Positions 15,188 through 32,173 of a DNA stretch of 64,000 nt are shown in pieces. The position numbers and the translations under genes were made by a program. The number at the start of each line of letters is the position of its first letter. Within the stretch, counting starts at the first letter, position 1. The notes under the pieces were generated by a model. It ran no database searches. It had not been told where the DNA came from and saw only the letters and a list, made by a program, of their open reading frames with translations. The stretch is from Ectopseudomonas mendocina (GTDB lineage Bacteria; Pseudomonadota; Gammaproteobacteria; Pseudomonadales; Pseudomonadaceae), in assembly GCF_007049795.1 (NCBI RefSeq), contig NZ_SCFY01000003.1, positions 62,001 through 126,000 of the forward strand, read 5' to 3'.

Positions 15188-16255
15188 TTACTGGTGATAC
15201 TGCGCGGACAGCTCGTGCACGGCCTCGAAAAAGGCGCCAGCGTGGGCCGGGTCGACCTCCGGAGTGATGCCGTGGCCAAGGTTGAACACGTGGCCGCTAC
15301 CGGCACCATAGGCGGCCAGGATGCGCGCCACCTCGGCACGAATCGCCGCCGGCTTGGCGTAGAGCACCGCCGGGTCCATGTTGCCTTGCAAGGCAACCTT
15401 GGCACCGACACGGGCGCGGGCGCTGCCGATGTCGCACGTCCAGTCCAGCCCCAGCGCTTCGGCGCCGGTGTCAGCCAGGGACTCGAGCCACAGACCGCCG
15501 CCCTTGGTGAACAGGATCACCGGCACACGACGCCCGTCGTGCTCGCGGATCAGACCATCGACGATCTTCTTCATGTAGGCCAGGGAGAACTCCTGATAGG
15601 CCGCTGCCGACAGCGCGCCGCCCCAGGAATCGAAGATCTGTACCGCCTGCGCACCGGCCAGGATCTGCCCGTTGAGATAAGTCGTGACCGACTGCGCCAG
15701 CTTATCGAGAAGCGCGTGCAGGGCTTGCGGGTTGTCGTAGAGCATGGCCTTGGTCTTGCGGAAGTCCTTCGACGAGCCGCCTTCGACCATGTAAGTGGCC
15801 AGCGTCCACGGGCTGCCGGAGAAGCCGATCAGCGGCACGCGGCCATTGAGCTCACGACGGATGGTGCGCACGGCGTCCATCACGTAGCCCAGATCCTTCT
15901 CCGGGTCCGGCACGGGCAGTGCCTCGATATCGGCCAGGCTGCTGACTACCTTCTTGAAACGCGGGCCTTCGCCCGTCTCGAAGTACAGGCCCTGGCCCAT
16001 GGCATCGGGAATGGTCAGGATGTCGGAGAACAGAATCGCCGCGTCCAACTGCGGGTAGCGATCCAGGGGCTGGATGGTGACCTCGCAAGCCAGCTCCGGG
16101 TTCTTCATCAGGCTGACGAAATCGCCGGCCTTGGCTCGGGTCGCGCGGTACTCCGGCAGATAACGGCCAGCCTGGCGCATCATCCAGACAGGTGTGACGT
16201 CCACAGGTTGCTTGAGCAGGGCGCGGAGGAAGCGGTCGTTCTTCAGAGCGGTCAT
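15188..16255 (-). CDS. hemE: Uroporphyrinogen decarboxylase
   Basis: A 355-residue protein, the normal length for HemE. The N-terminal [13 protein letters not shown] is the substrate-binding signature, and [15 protein letters not shown] and [17 protein letters not shown] are further family motifs. It decarboxylates the four acetate side chains of uroporphyrinogen III to coproporphyrinogen III in heme synthesis in the cytoplasm. I chose the ATG at 16255 ([14 protein letters not shown]). Upstream in-frame codons to 16324 lack similarity to the family. It is separated from the upstream glycerol dehydrogenase gene by a terminator, so it has its own promoter. Confidence 0.97.
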   Translation of the reverse strand: MTALKNDRFLRALLKQPVDVTPVWMMRQAGRYLPEYRATRAKAGDFVSLMKNPELACEVTIQPLDRYPQLDAAILFSDILTIPDAMGQGLYFETGEGPRFKKVVSSLADIEALPVPDPEKDLGYVMDAVRTIRRELNGRVPLIGFSGSPWTLATYMVEGGSSKDFRKTKAMLYDNPQALHALLDKLAQSVTTYLNGQILAGAQAVQIFDSWGGALSAAAYQEFSLAYMKKIVDGLIREHDGRRVPVILFTKGGGLWLESLADTGAEALGLDWTCDIGSARARVGAKVALQGNMDPAVLYAKPAAIRAEVARILAAYGAGSGHVFNLGHGITPEVDPAHAGAFFEAVHELSAQYHQ

Positions 16256-16310
16256 GGCGGTTCCGAGCAGAAAACAGTGAACAAAAATTGTGCGTATTGT
16301 CGCAGAGCAG

Positions 16311-16342
16311 ACAACAAAAGGCACGGCGTAGGACGCCGTGCC
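16311..16342 (-). terminator. Rho-independent terminator of the glycerol dehydrogenase gene
   Basis: A perfect ten-base-pair stem (GGCACGGCGT with ACGCCGTGCC) with a three-base loop, followed on the minus strand by TTTTGTTGT. It starts 26 bases after the stop at 16368 and ends the upstream transcript before hemE. Confidence 0.9.
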
Positions 16343-16367
16343 GCAGGTTCAGGGGATACAGATGTGG

Positions 16368-17462
16368 CTAGGCGACCTTACGCCGGCGCCCTTCGGCGTC
16401 GGCCGTGCGCATGGCCGCCAGTACACTGCGGGCATCCACCGGGAACGGCTCGTTGTGGATACTCTCGCCCGGCGCACAGGCCAGCTCCGCGGCGCGCAGC
16501 AACGCTTCGTCGCTGACATCCTGCAGGCCGATATCGGCCAGGGTCACCGGCAGACCGATGGCGATGCAGAAGTCGTATACCTCGTCGATCAACGCCGGCT
16601 CGCTGTCGCGCAGCATCAGCATGCTCAGCACACCGAAGGCGACCTTCTCGCCATGCCAGTAGTGATGGGTTTCAGGCAGCGCGGTGAAGCCGTTGTGAAT
16701 GGCATGCGCCGCAGCCAGGCCGCCGCTTTCGAAGCCCAGCCCGGAGAGCAGCGTGTTGGCCTCGATGACATGCTCCAGCGCCGGCGTCACCACCTGTTGC
16801 CGGCAAGCCTGCAGCGCCAGCGGCCCGTACTGCAGCAGGGTGTCGTAGCAGAACCGCGCCAGCGCATGGGCGGTACGCGGGCCAGGTCGCCCGGTCATGT
16901 TGGCGGCGCCGCGAATGCGGCAGTCCTCGGCCTCGAACCAGGTGGCCAGGGCATCGCCCATCCCGGAAACGAGAAAGCGCGCCGGCGCCTGGGCGATCAC
17001 CTGACTGTCGACCAGCACCAGATCCGGGTTGCGCGGCAGCACCAGGTAGCGTTTGAACTCACCGGACGCGGTATAGATCACCGACAGCGCACTGCACGGC
17101 GCATCGCTGGAAGCCAGAGTAGGCACAATCGCCACCGGTACGCCCAGCTCGTAAGCCAGCGCTTTGGCAGTATCCAAGGCCTTGCCGCCACCCATTCCCA
17201 GCACAACCTGTGGCTTGCTTTCGCACGCCATGGCCAGCAGCCGGGCGATCTCTTCATCGCAGCATTCTCCGGCAAAGCGCACGCGCTGGCAGTCGATCTG
17301 CCCTGCGCAGGCACTGGCCACAACAGCGCCCAGATGGTCGTCGGCGAAGGGATCGAGCAAGGCCAGCGCCGTGCTGCCGAAACGCGCCAGCTCGCTGCCC
17401 AACTGTTCGAGCGCATTGCGCCCCTGCACATAGCGGGATGGGAAAATGGCGGTGGTAAGCAT
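16368..17462 (-). CDS. gldA: Glycerol dehydrogenase (iron/zinc-type alcohol dehydrogenase family)
   Basis: A 364-residue protein of the group III metal-dependent alcohol dehydrogenases. The NAD-binding GMGGGKALDTAKALA, the PTLASSDAPCSALSVIY loop, and the metal ligands Asp in GMGDALATWFEA and His in AAAHAIHNGF and HYWHGEKVAFG are all present. This pattern is that of GldA: glycerol plus NAD to dihydroxyacetone plus NADH. A short gap with a hairpin precedes it, and it has its own terminator. In the P. aeruginosa gene order I remember, hemE and gltD are adjacent, so this gene looks like an insertion. Confidence 0.88.
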   Translation of the reverse strand: MLTTAIFPSRYVQGRNALEQLGSELARFGSTALALLDPFADDHLGAVVASACAGQIDCQRVRFAGECCDEEIARLLAMACESKPQVVLGMGGGKALDTAKALAYELGVPVAIVPTLASSDAPCSALSVIYTASGEFKRYLVLPRNPDLVLVDSQVIAQAPARFLVSGMGDALATWFEAEDCRIRGAANMTGRPGPRTAHALARFCYDTLLQYGPLALQACRQQVVTPALEHVIEANTLLSGLGFESGGLAAAHAIHNGFTALPETHHYWHGEKVAFGVLSMLMLRDSEPALIDEVYDFCIAIGLPVTLADIGLQDVSDEALLRAAELACAPGESIHNEPFPVDARSVLAAMRTADAEGRRRKVA

Positions 17463-17550
17463 GGCAATCTCCTCGATAAAAGCACTGGAGACAGCCTACC
17501 GCCGATAACCCTGCGGCCCATTGCCTCAGGTCAGCAAAGGGGCAGATACG

Positions 17551-17577
17551 ACGAGGCCGGCATCAAGCCGGCCTCGT
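17551..17577 (-). terminator. Hairpin after gltD
   Basis: An 11-base-pair perfect stem (ACGAGGCCGGC with GCCGGCCTCGT) around ATCAA, 17 bases after the gltD stop. The following T content is low, so it is a weaker candidate terminator for the gltBD transcript. Confidence 0.6.
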
Positions 17578-17593
17578 ACGCAACCTGACGAAA

Positions 17594-19021
<1,428 letters not shown>

Positions 19022-19046
19022 TCATCAAACCACTTCAGGCGCATTC

Positions 19047-23495
<4,449 letters not shown>

Positions 23496-23910
23496 AGGGG
23501 GAACTCTCACCAGGTTGCCTTTGTGTCAGGCAATTTACTTTCTAATTCAATCACTTGGCCCCTGAGCAGCGGACACGGGCCAGCCTTTCGCGGGCAAAAG
23601 GGGGAGGGCATTGTACATAGCCACCCTGAGCCTCACAATTTTTATGTCGCCTTTTTGAAAGCTAATGCCGCCAAAACGAAGGATAAGATTGCAACCAAGT
23701 GCTATTGACGCACCATTTTCGAGCATTACGTATTTCAAGGTGCACTTGGAGCACCAAAACAGGGCGCGCCATCGCATCCCTATGCACAGGAATGTCGCCT
23801 GAATATAAGGAACCGAATCATTGCGAATGCCATGCCGAATCGCCCGACATGACACTCGACAAAGCGCTAAACCTCAAGACAGCCGAGGGAAGCGTGCGCC
23901 AGGGAGGCGA
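23496..23910. other. Gap upstream of gltB, no gene seen
   Basis: About 415 bases between the gltB start and the stop of the SPOR protein gene. It is AT-richer than the flanks (for example TTTTTATGTCGCCTTTTTGAAAG... near 23640-23660). I see no credible coding frame with family similarity. It contains an inverted pair at 23739-23755 (GGTGC, seven bases, GCACC), followed by AAAACAGGGCGCGCC, and the gltB promoter must lie in it. I cannot point to a convincing -35/-10 pair. Confidence 0.6.
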
Positions 23911-25449
23911 CTAGCGGCTCATCTCCTGCTGGATACTACCCAGCGTTCGCGGCCAAGGCTTGCCCGCCTGAAGCTTGGCAGGCAGGGACTTCACCGCAGC
24001 CTGCGCTGCATCGCGACTGGCGAAACTACCATAGGTCAGCACGTACAACGGCTGGCCCTGGTGGATCTTCTTGAAGTAGCGATATTCACTACCACCTTCA
24101 CGAACCAGCGCCTGGATATTGGCCTCAGAGCGCGACCCCGCGACCTGCAGAGCGAACCGCGAGGCAGGCTGTTGCGCATACCAATTGCCACTTGCCGCGC
24201 TCGATACTGCAGGCTTGGCAGGGGCTGGGGACGGAGCAGGCGCCGAGACCGGTGGCTTTACCGCAACTGGCTCGGGCGCCTTCGGTGCAGGTGCAGGTGC
24301 AGGTGCAGGTGCAGGTGCAGCAGAGATTGGAGCCGCTGGAGTGGTAACTGTCGAAGGAGCAGGCGAAGCTGGCGGCTCGAAATCATCCAACTCCTCAACC
24401 GCAGCCTCAGCCAACGGCTGGCGAATGACTGTCTGCGATTCACCAACCAGCGGCAGCGGCAATGGCTGGCTATTCCCGGCAAACTCGATAGCAGGTTTCT
24501 GAGCGGGTGCCGGCACTTCGGCAGCAGCCTCACCAGCGGCGACTGCCTCGGTAGATTGCAGGGGTACCGACGCACCGGCCGGTGATTCAGCAGGCCGCGA
24601 ATCACGCCCCTGCATCAACCAAGCAGCGGCCACCCCCAGCACAACAACACCCAGAGCAAGCATGTGCTTCTTCGGCAGCGCAAACGAGAAACCACCACTA
24701 CGCCCTTCAGAGCGCTGAGCCAACATCTGCTCAACCAAAAGCTCTCGCGCTTCGGTATTGATCAATCCCGGCCAACCACCTGAACGCTGATGGATGTCCT
24801 CGATCTGCTCCTCCGTCAGCACCTCGATGCCCTGACCCGCACCTTCGAGGCGCTGAGCGAGGTACTCGCGAGTTTCATCCTCACCATAAGGCTGCAAGTC
24901 GATGGCGTGATAGGACTCCTCGCCACCACTCAGCGCCTCAAGACGATCGAGCAATTCATGTTCGGCGAACAGGAATACATGAGGCCGCCCTTCGGAGTTT
25001 CCGGCAGCTAGAGCCAGAACGCTCTTCAGCGCAGAGTCGTCCAGCTGATCGGCATCATCGATCAGCAAATACACTTCCTGCCCGGCCAACGCCAGCTGCC
25101 CGACCTGCGCCAGAATCGAACGCACGTCAGCATTCGCAACGGAAAGCCCCTGCGCAACCTGCCGCAGCAGCGCATCGCTACCAACCACGCTCTGAGCAAT
25201 GACCACACTCTGCACTGCCTGTTTGTTGGTGCTGGCAACCAACGCCTGGCGCAGCAGGGTCTTGCCACTACCCTGCGGCCCGATCACAGCCAGCAGTAGC
25301 TGGCTGTAACGCGCGAGGTGATGCAATTGCCCCAGCACCGGCTTGCGTTGCGCCGGGAAGAACTTGAAGCCAGGCACTCGCGGCGTAAAGGGGTCGTGGC
25401 TGAACTGGTAATGCGCCAGGAAAGCTTCGTCAGCATGCAAACTGGTCAT
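23911..25449 (-). CDS. AAA ATPase-like SPOR-domain protein (DamX-like)
   Basis: A 512-residue protein. Residues 1-250 form an ExeA-like AAA domain with Walker A GPQGSGKTL near residue 58 and LLIDDADQL as Walker B. A membrane segment (MLALGVVVLGVAAAWLM) lies near residue 263. A Pro/Ala-rich linker follows with a run of (AP) repeats. The C-terminal 80 residues are a SPOR domain (YAQQPASRFALQVAGSRSE), which binds denuded peptidoglycan at the division septum. The DamX family in E. coli has the same layout. It follows aroB by 10 bases, so it is in the pil-aro transcript. The P. aeruginosa homologue lies in the same position. Confidence 0.87.
   Translation of the reverse strand: MTSLHADEAFLAHYQFSHDPFTPRVPGFKFFPAQRKPVLGQLHHLARYSQLLLAVIGPQGSGKTLLRQALVASTNKQAVQSVVIAQSVVGSDALLRQVAQGLSVANADVRSILAQVGQLALAGQEVYLLIDDADQLDDSALKSVLALAAGNSEGRPHVFLFAEHELLDRLEALSGGEESYHAIDLQPYGEDETREYLAQRLEGAGQGIEVLTEEQIEDIHQRSGGWPGLINTEARELLVEQMLAQRSEGRSGGFSFALPKKHMLALGVVVLGVAAAWLMQGRDSRPAESPAGASVPLQSTEAVAAGEAAAEVPAPAQKPAIEFAGNSQPLPLPLVGESQTVIRQPLAEAAVEELDDFEPPASPAPSTVTTPAAPISAAPAPAPAPAPAPKAPEPVAVKPPVSAPAPSPAPAKPAVSSAASGNWYAQQPASRFALQVAGSRSEANIQALVREGGSEYRYFKKIHQGQPLYVLTYGSFASRDAAQAAVKSLPAKLQAGKPWPRTLGSIQQEMSR
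24284..24319. repeat. Hexanucleotide repeat GGTGCA x6 in SPOR gene
   Basis: Six uninterrupted copies of GGTGCA (plus-strand reading) encode an Ala-Pro run in the linker of the DamX-like protein. Being a multiple of three, changes in copy number would alter only linker length. Confidence 0.9.
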
Positions 25450-25459
25450 GGATCACTCT

Positions 25460-26563
25460 TCAAGAGTTGGACGACTGAGCCAGCGCGGCGTAGTCGTTAC
25501 GCAGCGTGGCGTCGAGAATTTCACGCGGGTAGTCGGCAGTTACTACAGCCTCACCCAAACGCTTTAGCAACACGAGACGCAGCTGACCATCGAGCACCTT
25601 CTTGTCCACTGCCATATGCTCGAGGAATTGCGCAGGCGTCATATCTTGCGGCGGCACCACTGGCAGCCCGGCCGCCTGCAACAGGCGTACGCCACGGTCT
25701 CGATCCGCTGCCGATAGCCAGCCCAGGCGATAGGACATTTCCAGCGCCATCACCGTTCCGGCGGCAACCGCCTCGCCGTGCAGCCAAACACCATAGCCCT
25801 GCTCGGTCTCAATGGCATGACCGAAGGTGTGCCCCAGATTCAGGGTGGCGCGCACTCCAGACTCACGCTCGTCAGCACCGACGACACGCGCCTTGGCCGC
25901 ACAGGATTGCTCGATAGCGTAGGTGAGCGCCTGCTGATCGAGAGCACGCAAGGCCGGCATATTCTGTTCCAGCCATGCCAGGAAGGGCTCATCGCAGATC
26001 AGGCCATACTTGATGACTTCGGCAAGGCCAGCCGACAACTCGCGAACAGGCAAGGTATCAAGACTGCTCGTGTCGATCACAACGGCTTTGGGCTGGTAGA
26101 AGGCACCTACCATGTTTTTGCCCAGCGGATGATTGATCCCAGTCTTGCCACCCACTGAGGAATCAACCTGCGAAAGCAGAGTCGTCGGGACCTGGATGAA
26201 ATCGACACCACGCTGATAACAGGCTGCAGCAAAGCCCGCCATATCACCAATCACACCACCCCCAAGCGCCACGACAGTGGTGCGGCGATCATGTCGAGCG
26301 CTCAGCAAGCCATCGAAGATCAGCTGCAAGGTTTCCCAGTTCTTGAACGCCTCACCGTCGGGTAACACCACAGAGGTAACGTTATAGCCTTCGAGCACCT
26401 GCAGCAGCGCTTGCAGATACAGCGGCGCGACGGTTTCATTGGTCACGATTGCCACCTGCCGACCAGCTATGTGCTGCGTGAGCAGTGCAGGGCGAGACAG
26501 CAACCCCTGACCGATATAAATGGGATAGCTGCGTTCAGCGAGATCAACGTGAAGAGTCTGCAT
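25460..26563 (-). CDS. aroB: 3-dehydroquinate synthase
   Basis: A 367-residue protein, the usual AroB length. The NAD-binding [22 protein letters not shown] and the [21 protein letters not shown] motif are canonical, and metal ligands lie in [11 protein letters not shown] and [14 protein letters not shown]. It converts DAHP to 3-dehydroquinate in the shikimate pathway. It lies between aroK (51 bases upstream) and the SPOR gene, a conserved arrangement with the pil genes in gamma-proteobacteria. Confidence 0.97.
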   Translation of the reverse strand: MQTLHVDLAERSYPIYIGQGLLSRPALLTQHIAGRQVAIVTNETVAPLYLQALLQVLEGYNVTSVVLPDGEAFKNWETLQLIFDGLLSARHDRRTTVVALGGGVIGDMAGFAAACYQRGVDFIQVPTTLLSQVDSSVGGKTGINHPLGKNMVGAFYQPKAVVIDTSSLDTLPVRELSAGLAEVIKYGLICDEPFLAWLEQNMPALRALDQQALTYAIEQSCAAKARVVGADERESGVRATLNLGHTFGHAIETEQGYGVWLHGEAVAAGTVMALEMSYRLGWLSAADRDRGVRLLQAAGLPVVPPQDMTPAQFLEHMAVDKKVLDGQLRLVLLKRLGEAVVTADYPREILDATLRNDYAALAQSSNS

Positions 26564-26614
26564 GAGGCCCCCAGGAGAAAAAGGCCACTAGGATAGCGCA
26601 GTTCGCCCCGCGCT

Positions 26615-27133
26615 TTAACGGGGCGACAAGGCGTCCAGACGCGAGAGAATTTCCTGAACCACCATACGCGGCGGACGCTCATCCGTCTCGATGATGATAT
26701 CGGCGACCTCTCGGTATAGAGGATCACGCATGGCCATCAGATCTCTGAGCACCTGAGACGGATTGGCCGTGCGCAGTAACGGGCGATTGCGATCACGCGA
26801 CGTGCGGTCGATCTGCTGTTCCACAGAAGTGTGCAGGTAGACGACTCGCCCCCCCGCATGCAGAGCCTGGCGATTCTCCGGGCGCATGACCGCCCCACCG
26901 CCGGTGGCCAACACAAGACCGTCCTGCATCGAGAGCTCGGCGATCACCGCCTGCTCCCGCTCACGAAAGCCCTGCTCACCCTCGACATCGAATATCCAGG
27001 GTATATCGGCACCGGTACGCTGCTCGATCTCCTTGTCGGAGTCCTTGAAAGACAAACGCAGTTCTTTAGCAAGCAAACGCCCGATGGTGCTCTTTCCAGC
27101 TCCCATCGGGCCAACGAGGATTACATTCCGCAC
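26615..27133 (-). CDS. aroK: Shikimate kinase
   Basis: A 172-residue kinase. Walker [16 protein letters not shown] is at residues 8-22, the shikimate-binding [11 protein letters not shown] follows, then the [10 protein letters not shown] loop and the lid region RDRNRPLLR. It phosphorylates the 3-hydroxyl of shikimate with ATP in aromatic amino acid synthesis. Its start lies 5 bases after the pilQ stop, so it is likely co-transcribed with pilMNOPQ. That link of pilus and aromatic genes is conserved across gamma-proteobacteria. Confidence 0.96.
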   Translation of the reverse strand: MRNVILVGPMGAGKSTIGRLLAKELRLSFKDSDKEIEQRTGADIPWIFDVEGEQGFREREQAVIAELSMQDGLVLATGGGAVMRPENRQALHAGGRVVYLHTSVEQQIDRTSRDRNRPLLRTANPSQVLRDLMAMRDPLYREVADIIIETDERPPRMVVQEILSRLDALSPR

Positions 27134-27138
27134 TTAGG

Positions 27139-29229
27139 TCATCGGTTCACGGCAATGGCTTGGTTGTTCATGATGCGCGGAGTGAGGAAAACTAGCAATT
27201 CCGCCTTTCTATCCTGAACCAAATCACGCTTGAACACCCGCCCGATAAAGGGGATATCCCCCAAGAAGGGCACCTTGTCGACTGACTTAGACTGGGTGTT
27301 GGAATACACACCGCCGATGACGATCGTCTCACCATCAGCCACAAGAACCTTGGCATTGACTTCGTTCTTACTGATGGCTGGGATGCCACCCGTGGAGGAA
27401 GCAACAGAAAAGTCAGGCGCATCTTTGGTAACCTTGACCTCCATCAGCACACGGTTGTCAGGCGTGATCTGCGGCGTCACCTCGAGCGACAAAGCAGCTT
27501 CTTTGAAAGAAGTGCTGGTTGCACCACTGGAACTCGCCTCCTGATAAGGCACTTCAGTGCCTTTGAGGATCTTTGCCGTTTCCTTGTCGGAAGTTACAAC
27601 CTTGGGCTGGGACACAACCTCTCCGGAGCCCGACTTTTCCATAGCGCTGAGTTGCAAATCGAGCACAGTATTGTTGGTGATGAAACCTATACCAATACCA
27701 GAAGTGCTTCCGCTGGCCCCGAGATCAACGAAGGGCGTATTGAAAGGAATATCGATCTGCTGCACGCCATCAGTTTCCTCACCCAAAGTGAGGTTGCCAT
27801 TCTTGCCTCGCGCACTCCAGTTACCCGAGCTGAGGTTCCCACCCCAGCGAACACCCAGCGACTTGTCATAATCGACATTCGCTTCAACAATGCGAGCCTC
27901 GATCATCACCTGACGAACCGGGATATCCAGTTGGGTGACAATACGGCGGAGCTCGTCGATACGCTCCTGTGTAAGGGTCACGATCAGATTGTTGGTGCGG
28001 TCATCGAAAATTACCGAGCCACGCATATCGTCCTTCAACGTGCCCGATGACCCCTCCTCGTAGAGCTTGGCGATATCGGATGCTTTCGCGTAATTGAGCT
28101 GAATGATGTCCTTGCGCAACGGTGCCAACTCGGCAACCTGCTTCTGCACAGCCAATTCCTGCTGCTCACGGGCAGCGATTTCATCTGCCGGCGCAACCAT
28201 CAGCACATTGCCGACTTTGCGCTGATCGAGGCCCTTGGTCTTGAGCACCAAATCCAGCGCCTGATCCCAAGGCACATTCTGCAATCGCAAGGTGATGTTT
28301 CCACGAACCGTATCACTGGCAACCAGATTCAGATCCGTGAAATCGGCAATCAGCTGCAGAACCGAGCGAACATCAATATCCTGAAAGTTCAGAGAAAGCT
28401 TTTCACCGGTATAGGTAAAGCGGTCTGCGTTACGCCGAACCGCATCCTCTTCGGTAAGAGGCTTGACGCTGATAGTCAGCTTATTGTCCGCCTGGAAAAC
28501 CAGGTAGTCATAGAGGCCCGTTGGCTCGACGACAATACTGGCGCGATCAGCTGAAGCACTGGCGTTAACGAACTGTACGGGCGTAGCGAAATCCTTTACA
28601 TCCAAGCGTACACGCAGAGACTCTGGCAATTGAGTCTTGGGAAAATCAATACGAATTTTACCGCCCTGCTCTTGAACATCAGGGCTGATTTTTGGGTCGG
28701 ACAAGGAAATTATGATATTACCCTCGCCCTGCTCACCTCGCTGGAAGTCAATATCGCTGACCGCGCGAACGCCTGCAACAGCTCGAACAGCTGGCGCGGG
28801 CGCCACCGCAACAGGGCTCGCTACTGCCGGAGTCGAAACAGCAGATACCGGACCATCACCCACGACGACAAACAGGTTGTTGCCATCGACGCGAGTGGTA
28901 TAAGGCGTGAGATTGGTCAGATTGACAATCAAACGCGTACGATCCTTGGCCTCGACAACAGTCAGGCTACGTGCGTTACCCATTCCAATTTCGCGATTTT
29001 TGCTACCCAGACGATTGGAAACACCGGGTAAATCAAGGGCAATACGCGCGGGCTGCTCGATGGTGTAGCCGCGAGGCGCTGCAATAGGCTCATCGAAAGT
29101 CAGCTTCAGCTCGACACGATCCCCTGGCAGAGCGGCGACATCCACACTGTTCAGGCTTGCAGCCAGCAGCGCTGGCGACATTAAGAGAGCCGCAACAGAA
29201 AGGCCGAGCCGCGAGAACGAGTTGTTCAT
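27139..29229 (-). CDS. pilQ: Type IV pilus secretin PilQ
   Basis: A 696-residue outer-membrane secretin. After a signal peptide (ALLMSPALLAAS) come AMIN domains for peptidoglycan binding (VELKLTFDEPIAAPRGYTIEQPARIALDLPG), an N0/N1 region (SLNFQDIDVRSVLQLIADFTDLN), and the C-terminal secretin core with VPYQEASSSG and VFLTPRIM. It forms the ring through which the pilus leaves. I preferred the ATG at 29229 over an in-frame ATG at 29268 because the signal peptide then begins MNNSFSRLGLSVAALL, matching the start I remember for the P. aeruginosa protein. Confidence 0.95.
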   Translation of the reverse strand: MNNSFSRLGLSVAALLMSPALLAASLNSVDVAALPGDRVELKLTFDEPIAAPRGYTIEQPARIALDLPGVSNRLGSKNREIGMGNARSLTVVEAKDRTRLIVNLTNLTPYTTRVDGNNLFVVVGDGPVSAVSTPAVASPVAVAPAPAVRAVAGVRAVSDIDFQRGEQGEGNIIISLSDPKISPDVQEQGGKIRIDFPKTQLPESLRVRLDVKDFATPVQFVNASASADRASIVVEPTGLYDYLVFQADNKLTISVKPLTEEDAVRRNADRFTYTGEKLSLNFQDIDVRSVLQLIADFTDLNLVASDTVRGNITLRLQNVPWDQALDLVLKTKGLDQRKVGNVLMVAPADEIAAREQQELAVQKQVAELAPLRKDIIQLNYAKASDIAKLYEEGSSGTLKDDMRGSVIFDDRTNNLIVTLTQERIDELRRIVTQLDIPVRQVMIEARIVEANVDYDKSLGVRWGGNLSSGNWSARGKNGNLTLGEETDGVQQIDIPFNTPFVDLGASGSTSGIGIGFITNNTVLDLQLSAMEKSGSGEVVSQPKVVTSDKETAKILKGTEVPYQEASSSGATSTSFKEAALSLEVTPQITPDNRVLMEVKVTKDAPDFSVASSTGGIPAISKNEVNAKVLVADGETIVIGGVYSNTQSKSVDKVPFLGDIPFIGRVFKRDLVQDRKAELLVFLTPRIMNNQAIAVNR

Positions 29230-29283
29230 TACATATTTCCGTTGTGCAGACTGAAAATTATTTTTCATATAGGTTCCCGCCAG

Positions 29284-29808
29284 TTATGAGCGCTCTTTGA
29301 GCGTTAGGCTTCGCGGCCTCTCGAGCCAACCTTGATCACCGTCCGGTACTATTTCGACAACATCGATCTTGGCCTCATCAACGGCAATTACACGCCCGTG
29401 ATTTCGCCCCAAATAGTCACCCACCTTGATCCGGTGAACCCCTCCGGCACCACTTACAAGCGCGAAAAAGCCACTTTCGTTCGAAAGGCTCCCCACCATT
29501 TCGAACAGTTCGATATTGAAACCTTCGAGAAATTGTTTGACCCTGGTTTCATCAGGGCGAACCTCTGGGGCGCCCTTGGTACGACTCACCGTATCTACCT
29601 TGACCGGTGGCTGAAAAGGACTACGCAAAGAAGCAGCGCTGTAGGTGAAGGCCTCATAAGCTGGAACCTTTGGCAATGGCTCGATTGCTCCCTTGGGCCT
29701 GGCGCGAACCTCATCCATGAAAGCCTGCAGATCGGCAAAATCGCCACTACCGCAACCAGCCAAGCCTGCCGAACAACAAATCAAGAAAAACAGCTTAAAT
29801 GCTTTCAT
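29284..29808 (-). CDS. pilP: Type IV pilus inner-membrane lipoprotein PilP
   Basis: A 174-residue lipoprotein with signal peptide and lipobox AGCG (Cys19). The central region is disordered (RARPKGAIEPLPKV), and the C-terminal half (LFEMVGSLSNESGFFALVSGAGGVHRIKVGDYLGRNHGRV) forms the beta-sandwich homology region that contacts PilQ. It links the PilM-N-O complex to the secretin across the periplasm. It overlaps pilO by four bases. Confidence 0.95.
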   Translation of the reverse strand: MKAFKLFFLICCSAGLAGCGSGDFADLQAFMDEVRARPKGAIEPLPKVPAYEAFTYSAASLRSPFQPPVKVDTVSRTKGAPEVRPDETRVKQFLEGFNIELFEMVGSLSNESGFFALVSGAGGVHRIKVGDYLGRNHGRVIAVDEAKIDVVEIVPDGDQGWLERPRSLTLKERS

Positions 29809-30431
29809 TTTTCAAGCCCCTTATCGTTATAACGATAAGTCTTTGCCAGAACAGTCATTCGCAACGCAGAAGAAGACCCATCTTTCTCAAATGGCTTAAT
29901 CTCAAAATCATGCAGCGTCACGATGCGAGGAAGACTTGCAACACCACTGACAAAAGTGGCCAGATCGTGATAGCTGCCCAGCACGGCCATCTGAATCGGC
30001 AGTTCAATATAAAACTGCTGCGTGACCTCGGGAAGCAATTTGATCTCTTCAAATTCCAAACCACTGCCAAGCCCTGTGCGGGTAATGTCTTCGAGCAAGC
30101 CAGGCACTTCGGTATCACTTGGCAACTGACTCAACAACGCGCCAAAGGAAACCTCCATTTCCTTCATCTGCTCTTTGTAGGCGTCAAGATTGGCGGCTTG
30201 AGATGCTTTAATGGAAAACTGCTGCTTCAGGCTATCCTCTTCCAACGTGACACGCTCGAGATCACTTTGAAGATCACTTAAATGAAAGTAATAACCTGCA
30301 CCTAGCACCAGCACAAAAAACAAGGCAAATACAATGGCTTTTACTGCACCAGGCCAAGAGCCCACGTTATTGAGATCAAGATCATTCAGATCGAATTTGC
30401 GCAGACTTTCAATGGATTCGGCCAGACTCAT
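29805..30431 (-). CDS. pilO: Type IV pilus alignment protein PilO
   Basis: A 208-residue bitopic protein. An N-terminal membrane helix (AIVFALFFVLVLGAGYYFHL) is followed by a coiled coil (LQSDLERVTLEEDSLKQQF) and a ferredoxin-like periplasmic domain. It forms a heterodimer with PilN and binds PilP. It overlaps both neighbours by four bases. The DNA here is AT-richer than in the flanks. Confidence 0.95.
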   Translation of the reverse strand: MSLAESIESLRKFDLNDLDLNNVGSWPGAVKAIVFALFFVLVLGAGYYFHLSDLQSDLERVTLEEDSLKQQFSIKASQAANLDAYKEQMKEMEVSFGALLSQLPSDTEVPGLLEDITRTGLGSGLEFEEIKLLPEVTQQFYIELPIQMAVLGSYHDLATFVSGVASLPRIVTLHDFEIKPFEKDGSSSALRMTVLAKTYRYNDKGLEK

Positions 30432-31002
30432 TTTTTATTACCCTCAACGTCCTCTACCGCAGGCTGAGTCTGTTGAACGCTCAGCTGAAAGACATTTGCC
30501 TGATCCAGTGCACCTGCCGTAGTGGCCTTTACCTGAGTCAGGTTAGGCGCGCTCAGCCATTCAGAAGCATCCAAGTTGCGCATGAGGTTGGAGACACGGT
30601 TGTTCGACTCTGCAGCACCCAGAATATCGATCTTCTTGCCGACCATCTTCACGCTGGAAAAGTACACACCATCAGGCAGAGTTCGAACCAACTGATCGAA
30701 CACACGCCCGATGATGGGTCGGTTCCCCTGAAGATCCTGGATAATTTTCATGCGCTCCAGCAATTGCTGACGGCGCGCTTTCAACTCACTGATTTCCTTG
30801 ATCCGCGCATCAAGCACTGCAATTTCTCTTTTTATGAACTCATTACGAGCATTTTGCTGCTCGATAGCACCGTTGAGGAGTTGATCGCCCAGAAAAACAA
30901 CACCAGCCGCCACGACAAGGACGCCGACCAACGTAACCAAAAACCGCTGTTTGCGCTCCTCGCGCAGCTGTTCACGCCAGGGAAGTAAGTTAATCCGCGC
31001 CA

Positions 31003-31003
<1 letters not shown>
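30428..31003 (-). CDS. pilN: Type IV pilus alignment protein PilN
   Basis: A 191-residue bitopic protein starting MARINLLPWREQLREERKQR: the INLLPWR motif is the cytoplasmic PilM-binding peptide. A membrane helix (FLVTLVGVLVVAAGVVFLG) and coiled coil follow, then the periplasmic ferredoxin-like domain. Its ATG overlaps the pilM stop by one base, and its stop overlaps the pilO start by four. Confidence 0.96.
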
Positions 31004-32094
<1,091 letters not shown>

Positions 32095-32173
32095 TTACGG
32101 ACTATTTATGTTTTTCCACATTAAATATCAGTCTTGACAGAAGCGCAAATGGCTCCCCGGGAAAAAAAACGCT

